DNA from: Acanthamoeba lenticulata
Lineage: Eukaryota; Discosea; Longamoebia; Acanthamoebidae
Assembly: GCA_002179805.1 (NCBI GenBank)
Contig: NAVB01000994.1
Span: 1 to 64,000, forward strand
DNA length: 64,000 bases
Direction of reading: 5' to 3'
Each line of letters starts with the position of its first letter. Within the stretch, counting starts at the first letter, position 1. A model generated the notes under the pieces. It ran no database searches and had not been told where the DNA came from. It saw only the letters and a list, made by a program, of their open reading frames with translations. Both the position numbers and the translations under genes were made by a program. This document shows positions 1-12,486 of this stretch, one piece after another.

Positions 1-3000
1 AGAGGTCGCTGCTGCTGCTGCTGCTCCGCCTGGGCCGCCGCAGCGAAGGCAGAAATGTGGCATCGTCTTGCAGACCGATGGCTGAGACGCGACTCATGAT
101 CTCGTGGAAAGAGGGTCGCATGGACGGGTCCCGCTGCCAGCACTCGGCCATGAGAGCCTCCAGCAGTTCACACCTCTGCGCGGTTGGGAACTCATCAAGC
201 GACTCCGGCCTAAGATCGTCGCGCAGCACACCGACGGCAATAGCGGCCGGGCTCATCCCTTCATAGGGTGGCTCTCGCGTCAGGAGCTCCCACAGAACCA
301 CCCCGAACGAGTACACCTGCACCAACGGTTGACCACAAAAATAATAAAATCATCGTCATCATCATCATCATCATTATTTCTGCAGCACTTGCGCGCCAAA
401 AGCCTGATCAATAAAAGCGAAAAGAGACTGGTCTCTTGAAGAGGTTCGTACATCAGCCAACATGTAGTCGATGTGCGGTGACTCTTCTATAACTTCAGGC
501 GCGGCCCAGTGAATGGTGCCTTGAAAGGATGAACCATAGCCCAACGCGCATGCAGAATCATCATATCAGTGACACGTGATGGCAGGGAGGGTTTGTGCGT
601 CACTAGTCCTAACAAAGAGAGAGAGAGAGAGATTACCGTAGGCCTTGAATCCACCTGCTCTCTTCAGATCACTCCGGAACCGGGTCAACCCAAAGTCGCT
701 GACCTGCACAGCCCCACTACCGTGTGAGTACTGCGTTTGTTTTCTTTTTTGTGGATATTATTGTTGTTGTTGCTGTCATTTCATTTTTACCTTGAGGTTC
801 CACTTGCTGTCGAGCAGAAGATTGAGCGATTTGAGATCTCGGTGCACAATGCCCGACGAGTGCAGGAAGTGCATGCCCCGCGCTGCTTGGAAGGCAGCCT
901 TCAAGCAGAAGTGAAGCGGAAGGACCGGCACCAGCTCGTTGTGCAGCAGCTAATATTGTTTGTTCACGGACAAAGCGATTAATAATTTGAGGTAATGGTG
1001 AATGCGCAAGGGGATAGAAAAACAAGAAATGAATGAAATGAATAAACTTGAATACAAGTAATCAAAGAAAGAGAGAAGCGTACGTCGTAGAGCGAGCCGA
1101 GTTCCATCAACTCCATGACGATACAGAGCTTTGGGGGCTTGGTGCACGCCGCCATGAAGAGCACCACGTTCGGATGCCTGAGCTTCCGCATTATCCGCAC
1201 CTCATGCTTAAAGGTCTGGCTCACTTCCTTGCCCTGGTCACCTGCCGACACGACCTTGACCGCGACGTCGGTGCCTTTCCACACGGCCTTGTAGACCATG
1301 CCGAAGCCGCCGGCGCCCAGCTGCGGGCCCATGTCGAGCTCTGAAGTATCGATCTCCCAGCTGTCATCCTCTCTTCTCCTGGCCCGCCGCACGAGCAGAG
1401 TGCAGATCACAACGGCCGCAACGAGTGCCACCAGCAGCGGCAACCCGACGCCCAGAGCGATGGCCATGGCGTGGTCTGATGATGACGATGAGGATGATGC
1501 GGCCTCTGGGCCTATTGTGCACAGTGTGCCCGATGCTCTGGCAACCGTGCACTGACACTCGCCTGTCAGGCAGTATCCGTTGCCGCTGCAGATCGAGCCG
1601 TCAGCCCCGAGACACGTGCGCCGTGATGCTGTGTTGATCGTGGTGATCCGACCGGTCTGCAGAGTCGTCGAGTTGGCAGAGAGTGCCTGAACGAGCAGCG
1701 CATTCACGTTTCCACCCGTGTAGTTGAATTCGGTGCGGTGCGTCACCATCATGGTGAAGTTGTCCCCGCCAGTGGCTATCCACCTGTCGGTGGCCACGTT
1801 GTAGCTCTCGGTGAGCACGAGCAACTGCCACACGCTTGGTTGCGTCTCGACATAGACGTCAACGACCCGCATTCCCGGTGTCTCAGTCGGATTCCACGAG
1901 AACCGGAGACCAGAGGGGATCAAGAAGCGGCCGCCGCCGTTCGTGACGTCGCTGGCCGGATCGGTAGCCATCGAGAGGCCGTTCTCGAGCGCGTCGAGCA
2001 GGTCTCGACCGAGAAGACCGACGACGTAAACCTCATTGGCGCCAAATGGGAAGGCCAGTTGCATCTGGCCCAGAGTCACCGGCCCTGCCGGAATGCCAGC
2101 CCGCGCAGCGCCCCCGTTGGCCAGTCCGATCGGCACGCGCAGCCCCAGGGAGCTGCTGGCGTATTCGCGGTAGGCGTCGCTCAGCCAGTCGCCGATGTCG
2201 CATTCGTCATGAAGGCACCGACCATCGTACGAGAGGTTGACCGCGGTCCACCCGACGACGTGGTCGAAGCTGGCCTGCACGGATTGATCCAACTTGAACA
2301 ATTCCGCATGCAGGACTGGGTCGGCCGGCACGGATTCATCCATGAGCACGGAGTCGCCCGACCACGCCGTGATGACTCCATAGTTGTCGAACTCGAGATT
2401 GAGTACGCCCATCAGACGGCCGAACGTGCCGGAGGACACGACGAGCACGGGCTGCCCCCAGTTCGTGTTGTAAACCATGGGGTAGGGTCCGACCCGTGAG
2501 GCGAGGAAGCCCGAGGCGTTGTTGGACAGGAGCTGGCCAGGCACGATAAGAACGTCGATGCCCGGCACAGAAGTGAGCACCATCTCGGCCGTGACGTTGC
2601 TGCTGACCGACGCAACGACCTTGTTAACACCCTTGTTGACCAGCGCAGCCAGACCTTCGCGCAGCGCTTGCGCTTCGTCGGTGGCGCTGATGTTGGGTGC
2701 ACGAATCATGGAGGCAACGTTGGCACTTAGCGTCGATATGTAGCCCACCTTTTCCACAACTCCAGGAGGAGTTCCTCCTCCTCCTCCTCCTCCTCCTGAC
2801 GTGACGAAGGTCTTAATGAAGTAGCGAGCAAGCGTGGTTCCCGCGGGTGCGTTGAAGCCTTGAATATTACTGCAGACGAACTGCATGCTCGAGTTGTCTT
2901 CGCGGGCCCGCAGCATGAACTGATCGGCGTGGAGCTGACTGGCCAGATCAGACGCCTGCCAGGAGATGACGTCGTAACCCAGGAGACCAAAGTAGTCGGC

Positions 3001-3486
3001 GATGAGCGGCGAGCTGTAGAGGTAGAAGTAGAGCGAGTAGGCAAGGCTGGCACCGGCGTCGACGAGGAAGACGTGGTCAGACCGCGCACCCTCGCGCTCG
3101 ATGAGGGTGCGCATGCGAGCAGCGCCGCCATAGCACTTGACGCCGCTGTAGCTCGTGTACGAGAAGGTGGAGTCATTAACTGGCCGGCAGGCCTTCCCGT
3201 AGTCATCCACGGCGGTGACAGCAGACGAGGTATCGGCCGTGTGGAGGAGAGTCAGGTTAAAAGCGCCTGGTGTTGTGTGTGTGTGTGGCCACAAGAGATA
3301 TTTTGTTTTTGGTTGGTTTTTTTTATTAAAAAAAAAAAAAAAATAAAAAATGGTTGCTAGGTCTGCAGACAGAGCATCCTTGATTAGAAAATATGTACCT
3401 TGTTGGGAGGTGGTCACCGACAAGCACAACAGAAGGAGCGCGATGCATGTGCTTTGTCCAGCCCCCCTCTCTCTTCTCCTCATCAT
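1..3486 (-). CDS. Receptor kinase with pseudo-5'-nucleotidase ectodomain, EGF-like motif, TM and TKL kinase (3' end cut by window edge)
   Basis: Starts at one of two adjacent ATGs (3486/3483) followed by a signal peptide (ALLLLCLSV core). An intron lies at about 3270-3400. The ectodomain resembles bacterial/animal 5'-nucleotidases. The N-terminal metallophosphoesterase half begins with LLHTADTSS. The C-terminal nucleotide-binding half has NGGAAR, FPFGANE and PSGLRFSW, where the family has NGGxIR, FPFxN and SGxRF. A Cys-rich EGF-like stretch ([14 protein letters not shown]), a membrane helix near 1400-1470 and a basic stop-transfer follow. The kinase shows [36 protein letters not shown] and [10 protein letters not shown], so it should be active and TKL-type. 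Kinase exons continue through introns at roughly 955-1085, 725-785, 555-635 and 330-440, and coding is still open at base 1. The metal ligands of the nucleotidase half are missing, so the ectodomain is probably a sensor rather than an enzyme. The ligand is unknown. Confidence 0.85.
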
Positions 3487-4071
3487 CTTGCCCGCAGCCG
3501 AGAAAAAAAAAAGAATGAAAAGGAAGCGCTGTTGTGCGGTTGTCTTGCGCGTGCTGGGTGTTGGGGAGGGACGAGTGGGAATAAATAACAATAAAAATAT
3601 CTAGCCTCCTGTGGGTGGGACGAAGAAAATGGAGAGTTGTGCTGGTGCGCGTGCGGAAGTGTGTGAACAATAGCTCGCCACAGCGCCGGTTGTTCCGCTG
3701 CTTCAATTCTTCGGCCCCCATTCCGCCCCACGAGATGACAAAACGGTCTGGTGCGGTCGGCCCAACTGTCACTCCTCTCCAACTTATAGCCAATGGGCAC
3801 GCAGGCCACGTGTACCGCGTGTTCGAGAGCCCCGTGACGGGTGCGCGGAGTACATGTCTCGGAATACTTTTGACATACTGAAGATTGTTGACCACAACCG
3901 CCACCTTGACGGCCGACCCTGGGTCAAGCGAAGCAAAAGGAAATGTGCGTAGAACGTGGAGGCAAGCTTTTGTTTTGATTTTTTTTTGATTTTTTTGTTA
4001 GTGTCGACGGAAAGCTCGTTTTTTGCCTGATGAAGGTTGTGTTGTCCGGTTTTTCAGGCAGATCAGCAAGC
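3487..4071. other. Intergenic: upstream of receptor kinase, downstream of USP48
   Basis: Between two minus-strand genes. It holds A/T-rich tracts (AATAAATAACAATAAAAATATC near 3581-3602), which could be the core promoter of the kinase gene, and T-runs near 3980. The short ORFs here are not coherent and I see no conserved protein in them. Confidence 0.5.
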
Positions 4072-7000
4072 TTAAGTCAGGGGTGCCTCACACATCTCAC
4101 AAAGCACCACGTGCTGCCTGCGAAGAAAGGAATTAGTCTACCTTTTTTAAAAAAAAAAAATTAGTTGAAACAACAGACGTCTGAGGGAAGGTTTTACCCG
4201 CTGTTGTGAAAGGTGCACACTGCACATACTCGTGTGTCCGCCGTGGTAAGCTTCTGCTGTTCTGTAGCCGCAGATGATTGCTCCTCACTTCCTGGCGGCG
4301 GCGTTGAAACAGGAAGATGATTGGTCTCGGCTCGGTCGTGGGAAAAGATTGTGCCTGACGAGAACGGAAGCACAGTGTCGCAGACACACACACACGCACA
4401 TATACGGCCAATTAATGTAAGGCTCTTCTCAAGTGTTGTGGAGGAGGCAGAGGCTCTGCGTGGGTTACCCTTGAAGCCCTCCTCAATTTGGTTGTGACCG
4501 TCCAAAATGTCATAGTCCGCCATCGACATCTGACGCCGCTCGATGTGGATTGTGGCCTTGGCGGGCACACGGAATTGGCGTAACGTAGCCTTCGAGTCCT
4601 TGAGCTCCACGTCGCCGAAGAAGAGCGCCTGCACAAGTGCGTAGCCCATGTTATTAGGGCCTAAGTTATTGTGTGTTTTAGAAAGGGAGGGGGGACATAC
4701 TTGCTCATTGGGTTCGATCTCCAGTTTTTCCAGGATCTTGAGCTTCACCACTAGGATGGTGTCGTCGGCAGATACAGTGATGCTGTCTGTTTTGACTGCA
4801 GTTCCAGGTGTGAAAACACGCTTGTGAAGTTAATCCCATCGTCATCATCATACCAAACAGCATAACGAGAAAGAAAAAAAAAAGCTAAAACAAGAAAGAA
4901 ATGAAATAAAAGGTGTGGTACCTCCTTTCGACCGTCGCGCTCTCCCAACAGCCGCTGCTCGACGTTTCGTGGTAACCACAATCTCTGCTTCGCTGTAATT
5001 GTACTGTTGGTCCAATTTGTTGTGTTGTCGCTCTTCTGTGCACTCAGGACACACTGGCGGGTCTAACATATAGGCCCGGCCAGTTGCATCAGCGGCCTCG
5101 GTCTGCAACACGATCGGATAATCGACTTCTTTCCTGTTGTTGTACCAATTGAAGAGAGGGAAAGGGGGGTAAAGGAGTAAAGTGTAAGACGACAGATCTC
5201 TCTCTCACAGCGTCAGCACTGCCGGTCGCACCTTTTGAGCAACTTGGTCCACAATTCTGGCTTTACCAGGCGGAATTCAGTTTCGTCTACGTCGAGGGGA
5301 AATTGGTCATCTCCCACTGGCACATGCAAGCGCTCATGGCGACAAATGAGCGATTCGTTGGCGATGGGGTTCGGCTCCTCTGGATCCGGCGCGTTCTGTG
5401 TAAGTCACTATCATGAGTCAATCAATTCTTTTCCCTTGTAATTAAAACACAATAAAACAACATAAAATAAAAATATGAAGATCTTAAGGGCCACGCATGC
5501 ACCACGAACCTCGATCCATGAACGCCAGCGCGCGAACCATTCCTGTGAAATCAGGTAGTATTTACATCCGGTCTGAATAGTTTTTTCGCTAGCGATCGCA
5601 TTGGCTCGTTGCTTTTTCGTCACACACCACCAGCACCACACGTGACACAGGTAAGTACTTACAACATCATCGACACATCTCGAAAGGGGTGGTTCAAGAA
5701 AAAAACATACCCTTTCCTTCACCTTAAGTGCCTTGAGATTCGACAGCTCCACTTTGTTGTTTGCCGAGTCCTTGATGCATTCTTTGCATGCACTCTCTGA
5801 GGAGTGGAACTCAGCACCCTCAGGAAATTGAGACCGAAGCCAAGACCACGCCTGACCGCGGGCATACCGCGACACTAAGTGAGTCAAGAGGAAAAAAGAG
5901 AAAGTCCACGAACTTCCCCTCAAAGGATGACGTTCATCACGTTGTGTGTGTGGGTGGCTGTGCCCAAGAGAGGAAGCGGAACGAGAAAAATCGAGCTCGG
6001 GGGAAGGGAAAGAAAAATGTTATAAGCACTCATTCTTGTTTACCTGAGGAGGAATAACCCGTCGTCCACCAGCCGGGCTCAGATTGCCGTGCTCGCACGT
6101 GATCTTTTCGTTCATGTTCCTGCTCAAATCCTCGGGTTCGTTCTTTTTCCTCCATTCTAAAGAGAGGGGGGGAGGGGAAGTGAATCACTTTAGGGGATGG
6201 AAGGTAAACAAAGACGAGAAGGAACAGTACGGTTTAGCCAAGCGGTGGACAGAATGTAGCCCTTGGATGCAGCACCAGCAGAAATCAGATTTAGGGTAAC
6301 CTCTTTCATCCGATTGTACTCGGCCTCTGTTGCCAGCTCTGTATGTATGTGTGTATGAAGTGGAGAGTTCGCAGATGCACACCGCAAAGCAGTCTCCATT
6401 ATTATAGGCAGCCGCAATCTTGCGCAAGAAGAGCCCGTACCGTGACACAAGGCAGCAGAGCACGGCATGCAATAGCACTCTTGGCTGAGAACTGGACCGC
6501 CCTTATACTGTGCATGTAGCATCGTCCACGCTTCCTGTACACATGCGTCCCCCCGCCCAAATCAGCGTGAATTCGCGACCGTGCAGTGAGTGATCAGGAA
6601 TCAAGATTTTGTGAGCATACGGGAGTGATCCGCTTGGCTTGTGCCAGTTTTCGTGGATCCAGCATGTCATGGGCACACAAGAGCTCGGTATTGTTAATAG
6701 GAGGCAGCTCTTTTGCTCCTGTCACCCAACTTCGTAGCCAAGATGTAGCGATCCAATAGTACTCCTTCTACATATAATATATATATATATTAAAAAAATC
6801 AATGATTAGACACACGCCGCGCCAGTAATAAATACTGGCGTGGTTCAGAGTAGGAAATGGCGTCGCTGATGAAACGTACCGCGTCTGGCTTGACCACAAA
6901 GGAGGGGAAGTGGGCAGCGTAGGCTTCCTTATGAGCGGCAATACGACTGTGTTCCTCTTTCACTTGGACGTCGTAGTCTTTCAACTGCTGCTCAAACTCT

Positions 7001-9985
7001 TGGTTATCTGCGTGTGTGTGTGCCACAGGTGAAACAATAACAAAATAAATGAATGAATTAAAAATCATCCATGAGCGTCAGCATCGCTGCAATCAACACC
7101 CTTTAACGCACCAGCAAGCACGACATCTGTCGCCGAAGCAGGCAAGCGAGGCTGAGCGATGGTTTCTCGATCCTTGAGTGCGTAGATCAACATGTACGCA
7201 TTGGACGATTCTGCCATTCTGTGTCATCCACACGAGATAAAGAAAGGACATCAGTTTGAGATTTTGCGTTCACCTAAAAGAGGAGCTACGAACCCTTCAG
7301 GAAGTGTTGACTTCTTTTTGCCTCCCTTCTTGGTCTCCTTCTCCACTCCGACTTTAGATTCTTCAAGTGGCGTAACCACGGCATCATCAAATCGCCACCA
7401 CTTCTTCGTTCTGGACGGCACACGAAATAAATAAATAAATAATAAAAATAAAAATAAAAATGGGATGAGAGAGAGAGAGAGGGAGGACAGGTGAGCGACT
7501 ACTCACTACGATCAACCCAGAGAACAAAGCAAACGCACACGTCATCCTTGATATGCGCAATGTAATGACCCACGTTGGCGCTGGCGCCAACATGGATCAA
7601 GACGCCTACCAATTCGTAGGTAAGCCCCTTCCTTCTCCTCTTGTTTTCTACCTCGGTTTGTCTGCATGGTGGTTGAGAGGAGGAAGGCAGTGAAGATGAG
7701 CTTCTGCAGAGAACAAAAGAAGCCACCAATGAGCATGTAAAGAAATATGGCTGAAGCTTTTGTGGACAAGCAGGGGCAAAAAGAGAAATAAAAATGTGAT
7801 AACATTGATTGCTTTTTGGAAGAGGTAAAGAGGAGAGAGAGAGATGTGCCATGAAGTAACGGAGAAGCAAAGCAAAGCAAAACGAACCGTTCGTCAAAGT
7901 CCTGCATGTGCTGGCCCATATCAATTTCGAGAGGAAAAGCAATCGAGTCTTGAAGCTTCTTCTTGTGGAAGGTCTTGAGGTCGTACACAAAGCGCATCAG
8001 CTGCAGGTTAAGCACCTGGAAGTCGAATTTGAAATGAGCACTTCCGTGAATCAGACGCACGAGGTGTTTTTTATTTTATTTTATTGTATTTTATTTATTT
8101 GTTTGTTTGTTTACGGACCTTGGGCAAATCAAGCAAGACGATGGAACGAGTCGCATCTTGAAGTTTGTTGCATTGCTCACAGAAATACTGGTTGCCCTCA
8201 GTGAGCTGCTCCTCGGCCAAGAAGTGCTGCAAGGAGTCGTCGATTGTTTTGGCATCCTGCATCCCCCGCCAAGCCGCATCCATGAACACAAACGAGGTTG
8301 AGAGAGGGCAAGAGCAATTTATGATGCGCCTTGTCCAGGCCTCGCACCTTGAGGTTAAGCTCTAGCTCCGAGAACTTACATTTGCGTTGAGAGACCGTCT
8401 TGCAGGCCTGGCACACAGTGGTGTAGGCATATTCACCTTGAAACTGCAGAGCCAAGGACTTGACTGCTTCGTCATCACTGTGATTGAAGCGCTCCTCCAG
8501 ATAGTCGAGGAACAGTTTGTAGAACCTGGAGGAAAGGGTTCTTCATCAGATAGAGCGAGCTAGCAAGCTGACCAAGGGAGAGGGGAGGCCAAAGAAAAGA
8601 AAGAGAGAGAGAGAGAGAGAAAGAGAGAGCTGGTACTCTTGGGCATCTTGCTGAATTGATGTCTTCAGGTTGAGCGCTTGTGAGAGACTCTTGGTCGTGT
8701 AGAAGGATCGATGGCCTTCTTGCATGAGCGCAAACAGTCGCTGTAGCTCCAGGCAGACTGAGTCCTGTATCGTCACGGTCACATAAAATAAGATGTCCGT
8801 CGGCAAATTCAGCTTTTTGTGGTCCAAGAACACTACTCAATAGAAAGAGGAAGAAGGAGCTAAAGATGGCCACGTCACCCGTCCATGCTCTTCTTTGTCT
8901 TGTTGACCTTGTTGTTGATGCTGCTCTCCCGCTGCTGAGACAACAGCTAGTGGCGGGTTTTCGTTGTCCGTTACTGAGGACACCTTGCTTTCATCATGCT
9001 GATGGCTCTCCAGCAACATCCGATCATCGCCGGTTGCTCCCCATGCGAATACCCCTGTCGTGTGTGGTGGTGGTGGTGGTGATAAATCATTGAAGAAGCG
9101 ATTTCGCGGGGTGACGATGCACTGTTTCCCCCGCCCAAATTGTCGAGTTGAAAAAGGAGGACGGTTCTCGGGTACCTTGACGGAATGCAGTGTTCATGAA
9201 GAGGCACTGCAGCACATTGTTCATGTAACACGTGGCTCCAAGATTCTGTGTCGGCCAGATACACGATTGAGAGAGCAGAGAGAGAGAGAGAGAGAGCAGA
9301 GAGAGAGAGAGAGAGAGGGGGGAGGGGTGTTAGAGAACAGGTATGGTCCGGAAGATTGGGAGCAGGCGAAAAAAGAGAGGCAGGCCAGCGGAAAAAGACG
9401 GAGTCGGCCTCTGTGGTAGAAGTCAGGAAGGGGCACACAGGTGTTACCTCGAGACCTGCCGGCACGTCTGGCTGCCTGGCTTGTGTATGTGGATCATCTC
9501 CCAGCTCTTCGATGGTAGGGGGACACTTGGCCCATACACCGTCAGCTCTCTCGCCCAGCCTAAGCAAACAGCTGGGGTTGTCTTCACAGTTGTCTGCTCC
9601 GTGGCCCGCTGGTGTCACGCCCCCCCCCGGGTAATATAATGAAAGCGAGGGGTGAGAAAAGTGAGTGCATCAACTAGTTGGCAAGCAGGAGCTCGGCGTC
9701 GATTCCCGCGTTTGAACAACAAACGTTTGAGAGGAGAGAGAGAGAGAGAGAGACACCTTCACGGCAAGGTTCTTCTGCGAGGTGGTAAATGTGATTAATG
9801 TGCCTCTGCTGAAGGTCTTCCTCCGAATGAACCCCCTCCATCCATAGAGGTTCCTGTTTCTCTGAGTTCGAGGGGCTAGCCCCACTGCCGTTACTAGATG
9901 CGTCTCCTTTACGCTTTGGTCGCCCGCCACCACCACGCCTGTGCGGGCTGCCGCGCCTGTGGCCCCCACCACCCCTTCTCGGCAT
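4072..9985 (-). CDS. USP48: Ubiquitin carboxyl-terminal hydrolase USP48 orthologue
   Basis: Cysteine protease that removes ubiquitin; in animals USP48 is nuclear/cytosolic and trims histone H2A and NF-kB-linked ubiquitin. Start ATG at 9985 (MPRRGGGG, basic low-complexity). The N-terminal block (HINHIYHLAEEPC, NCEDNPSCL) matches the USP48 leader. The catalytic Cys lies in LGATCYMNNVLQCLF (about 9180-9240). The fingers read EYAYTTVCQAC and YFCEQCNKLQDATRS, followed by LNLQLMRFVYD; the His box is VGHYIAHIKDD (about 7550). Then come at least three DUSP-like repeats (LLCAHDMLDPRKL near 6640, the region around 6060-6090, and NESLICRHERL near 5340), a ubiquitin-like domain (about 4560-4790), and a final Cys pair arrangement CAVCTF plus CEMCEAP resembling a RanBP2/NZF finger, assembled across the last intron (about 4118-4195). 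Many introns, several with GA/CT repeats. Roughly 1,000 aa, the usual size for the family. Its own predicted promoter is upstream of 9985. Confidence 0.93.
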
Positions 9986-10333
9986 TGTGTGTGCGTTGTG
10001 TGCGTAAAAGTGGCGCCCTTTTCAATTGGCCGTGTGGGGCGGCAGTTGATTATGATGGATTTGGCCCCTTCACACAGGCTCAGAATTCGAATCTTTTCAG
10101 GGAGCGAAGGTTTTTCTTTTTCTTTTTTTCCCAACGTCGCGAATGAACAAAAAAAACGATAGGAGGAAAAAAAAAGCTGGTCAGCTTTCCCTCTGCTCAC
10201 TGGCGCTCCCCCACAAGCGGCGTAGTGTTCGTTGGTTCATTAGGTTTTGTGGTGCCCTGCTGGGTCGTGTGATGAGAGAGTGTTAGAATTGACGTCAGAG
10301 CAGAATTAAGAGTTGCAAACCGCGTTTGCAATT
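9986..10333. other. Intergenic between USP48 start and GATA-factor end
   Basis: 348 bp with T-rich runs near 10110-10130 and short inverted A/T patches. It presumably holds the USP48 promoter and the GATA-factor 3' UTR. No convincing coding exon. Confidence 0.4.
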
Positions 10334-12148
10334 TCACAGGGCTGAAGTGGTAACCTGGTTCAGCAGCATGTCGATACTGTGCTTACGTCCCTCCTTTTCC
10401 CGTGCCTCTCGTTCCTTTTTGAGCGCCTTTGCATAGTGCAGGCCACAGGCGTTGCACAGGCTGTTGTTACAACCAGAGTTGCCCCAAGACAAAAGAAAGA
10501 AGCACCGCAATCAATAAGTTGTTCCTCCCATGAGAACAGTAAACAGAGGAAAGGAAGACGAGTGAGCAGACGTACGTGTGGTCTCCATCGGGGCCACGCC
10601 GCCACTCAGGAGTATCTGTAACTCCACAGACATGGCAATGCAGATCTCGTCGCTTCACCTTTCGTTGCCTCTGCGTGTGTTGCGGAAGGAAGTCCGTCGT
10701 TGCATCATTAATCTCTTTCCTTGCATGTAAAAACAGTAGACAGAGAGACAGAGAGAAACCTTCTTACGGCCGCTTGTTGTTGTTGTTGTTGTACTGCTGT
10801 TTCCAGGCGGCTCCCACAACGTGCCTGAGGGTAGGGAGGAATTCTCCGCCGGAGGAGCTCCTACATCGCTGGACAGTTGCTTGTAGGGCATCGGTGGCGG
10901 TTGGCCCGTTGGCTGACCCATGGAAAGCATCCCCGAAACAATAGACTGGTTGTAACGGGCGATTCCGCCGATCGGTGGTGGTAAACCCTTTCCAGGTCCA
11001 GCTTCAGGAACGTAGCCCCTGACCAGAGGAATTAGAGATCCCCCCCCCCGCGCGTTGCCAGCAGCATTAGCATCATTAGCATCACGGCACAACGAACAAC
11101 ACAACCTTTTGAGCAGAGCTCTCCACACACGAATATGTCAACAGGTAAAAGTAATGTAATTGGTTTTTAAAAAGCTTTTTTTTTTTTTAAAAAAAAAAAA
11201 GCGGCAGCCCTTACCTTGTAGCTGGGTTGTTCGGGAAACTGGAGTCAGACGGAGAAGAATACGTCTGTTGTGCAGACATCGATCGACCAACTTGCCCCAT
11301 GGGGAAAGAAGGACCATTTGCAGTCGTTCCTGGGGAGGCCATCGTCGTACTTGTTGTTGTTGTTGTTGTCGATGATTGACTCATGCCTTGACGTTGCATT
11401 CCATAGGTGGGGCTGGTGCGTCCAACATCAGCTTGAGTCCGTTGCTGTGGCGGAGAGTCATACTGCTTAAAAAGCACACAGAAGCACATGTGAGGAGAGT
11501 GCGTTTCACATGAGGAATCACATAACAAAGAGAGGAGAGAGAGAGAGAGAGAGGAACAATAAGGATATAGGAACAAAGGTGGTGGCTTTTCTCTGCGCAG
11601 TACCGACTCTGACTTGACCGCGCGATCAGGGTCGAGAGCTTCGATGGCCTTGAGCAAGTGCACTCCAATGTTAAACAGATCATAGTACTTCTCCTTGGTA
11701 ATATCAACAGAACTGGTCAGCTCAGCAACAGCACAACGAGAGATGTAGCCGCTCAGCTTTTCCACCTTGCACACAAATAGACACAAAATACCAGTGAGTT
11801 TTTTTAATTTTTTAATTATTCGTTATTTTCATGAAGAAAAAAATAAATTGGGAAGAGACGAAGAGTTACCTCGGCCCAAGCGCTCTCGCGCTCATAGAGA
11901 TGGTATCGGTACCGTTGTTCACGATCGCCGACTGCAGAGAGGTGGCCTCCTCCTCCTCCTCCTACTCCTACTTGTTGCTGCTGCTGCTGCTGTGCCACTA
12001 CGTGACCAGTGCGGTGGTGGAACTCAGTTGCTGCTCCCCCTTCATGCAGCAGAGAGTTGTTGCCGCCGGCCGTTGGGCTATGGTAGGGTGGAAGGAGCGG
12101 AGGTGGTGGCGAAGCTGTCGGAAAGAGGCCACGTGCGTGTTGGTGCAT
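10334..12148 (-). CDS. GATA-type zinc-finger transcription factor
   Basis: Start ATG at 12148 gives MHQHARG followed by His/Gln/Gly-rich low complexity. An alpha-helical segment across an intron at about 11765-11865 (ESAWAEVEKLSGYISRC, then ITKEKYYDLFNIGVHLLKAI) is not one I recognise. Ser/Thr/Gln/Pro-rich linkers follow. The C-terminus carries one GATA finger, CHVC-X18-CNAC, with the diagnostic TPEWRRGPDG and LCNACGLHYAKALKKE. The 18-residue loop is the type found in amoebae, fungi and plants rather than the animal X17 loop. The finger is split by an intron at about 10458-10575 whose phase joins exactly (AC|C CTG). Ends with a basic tail and stop at 10334. Nuclear DNA binding at WGATAR-like sites is expected from the family. 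It shares a 335-bp divergent promoter with the UBAP1-like gene. Confidence 0.88.
11174..11202. repeat. T13/A12 hairpin in intron
   Basis: GC, thirteen T, twelve A, GC: a near-perfect palindrome inside an intron of the GATA gene. Similar T-then-A runs occur at about 3316-3349 and 4143-4161. Probably simple-sequence drift in introns and spacers. Confidence 0.7.
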
Positions 12149-12483
12149 GGGGGGCAGATTTTTGAGCCAAAACCGCCGTTAGCAACAACGAAGCTTCTCG
12201 GAAGCGTACGCAGACCACAATTTGTCACAAAAACAGATGATGAGCGCGCGTGATGTTCACTCAGATCTGCGTGTCCGCATCAAAAGGGGCAGAAATGTTG
12301 ACGGAAAAGCGTGGGGCAAAAGCAGAAGGGAAAAAGCTTTTTGTTTTTGAACCAAAACGTGGCTGCTGCCAGCACCCCTCATCAGATCTCCCAAACTCTC
12401 TCTCTCTCTCTTAAGCATCATCGTCACACCACTTGGCCGAGATCTAGATCGCGACAACAAAACATATAGAGATATATCTCTAT
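12149..12483. other. Divergent promoter, GATA factor / UBAP1-like gene
   Basis: 335 bp between two start codons on opposite strands. It holds a CT-rich stretch (about 12394-12412), a GATCTAGATC palindrome (12441-12450) and the 24-bp palindrome listed separately. No coding exon seen. Confidence 0.55.
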
Positions 12484-12486
12484 ATG
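12463..12486. promoter_or_regulatory. 24-bp perfect palindrome ending on the start codon
   Basis: Two 12-bp arms with no spacer: CATATAGAGATA and its reverse complement TATCTCTATATG. The final ATG is the start codon of the downstream gene at 12484. It could be a dimer-binding site, a core promoter element (TATAGAGATATA-like) or an mRNA hairpin over the start codon. No family match is known to me. Confidence 0.5.

Noticed and set aside
1738..2499. Plus-strand 253-residue open frame
   Set aside because: Antisense to the nucleotidase-like exon. Its length follows from GC-rich third positions and it matches no family.
9264..9320. Dense GAGAGA tract, considered as a repeat element or origin
   Set aside because: Ordinary CT/GA simple sequence inside a USP48 intron; similar short runs occur in many introns and spacers of the window.
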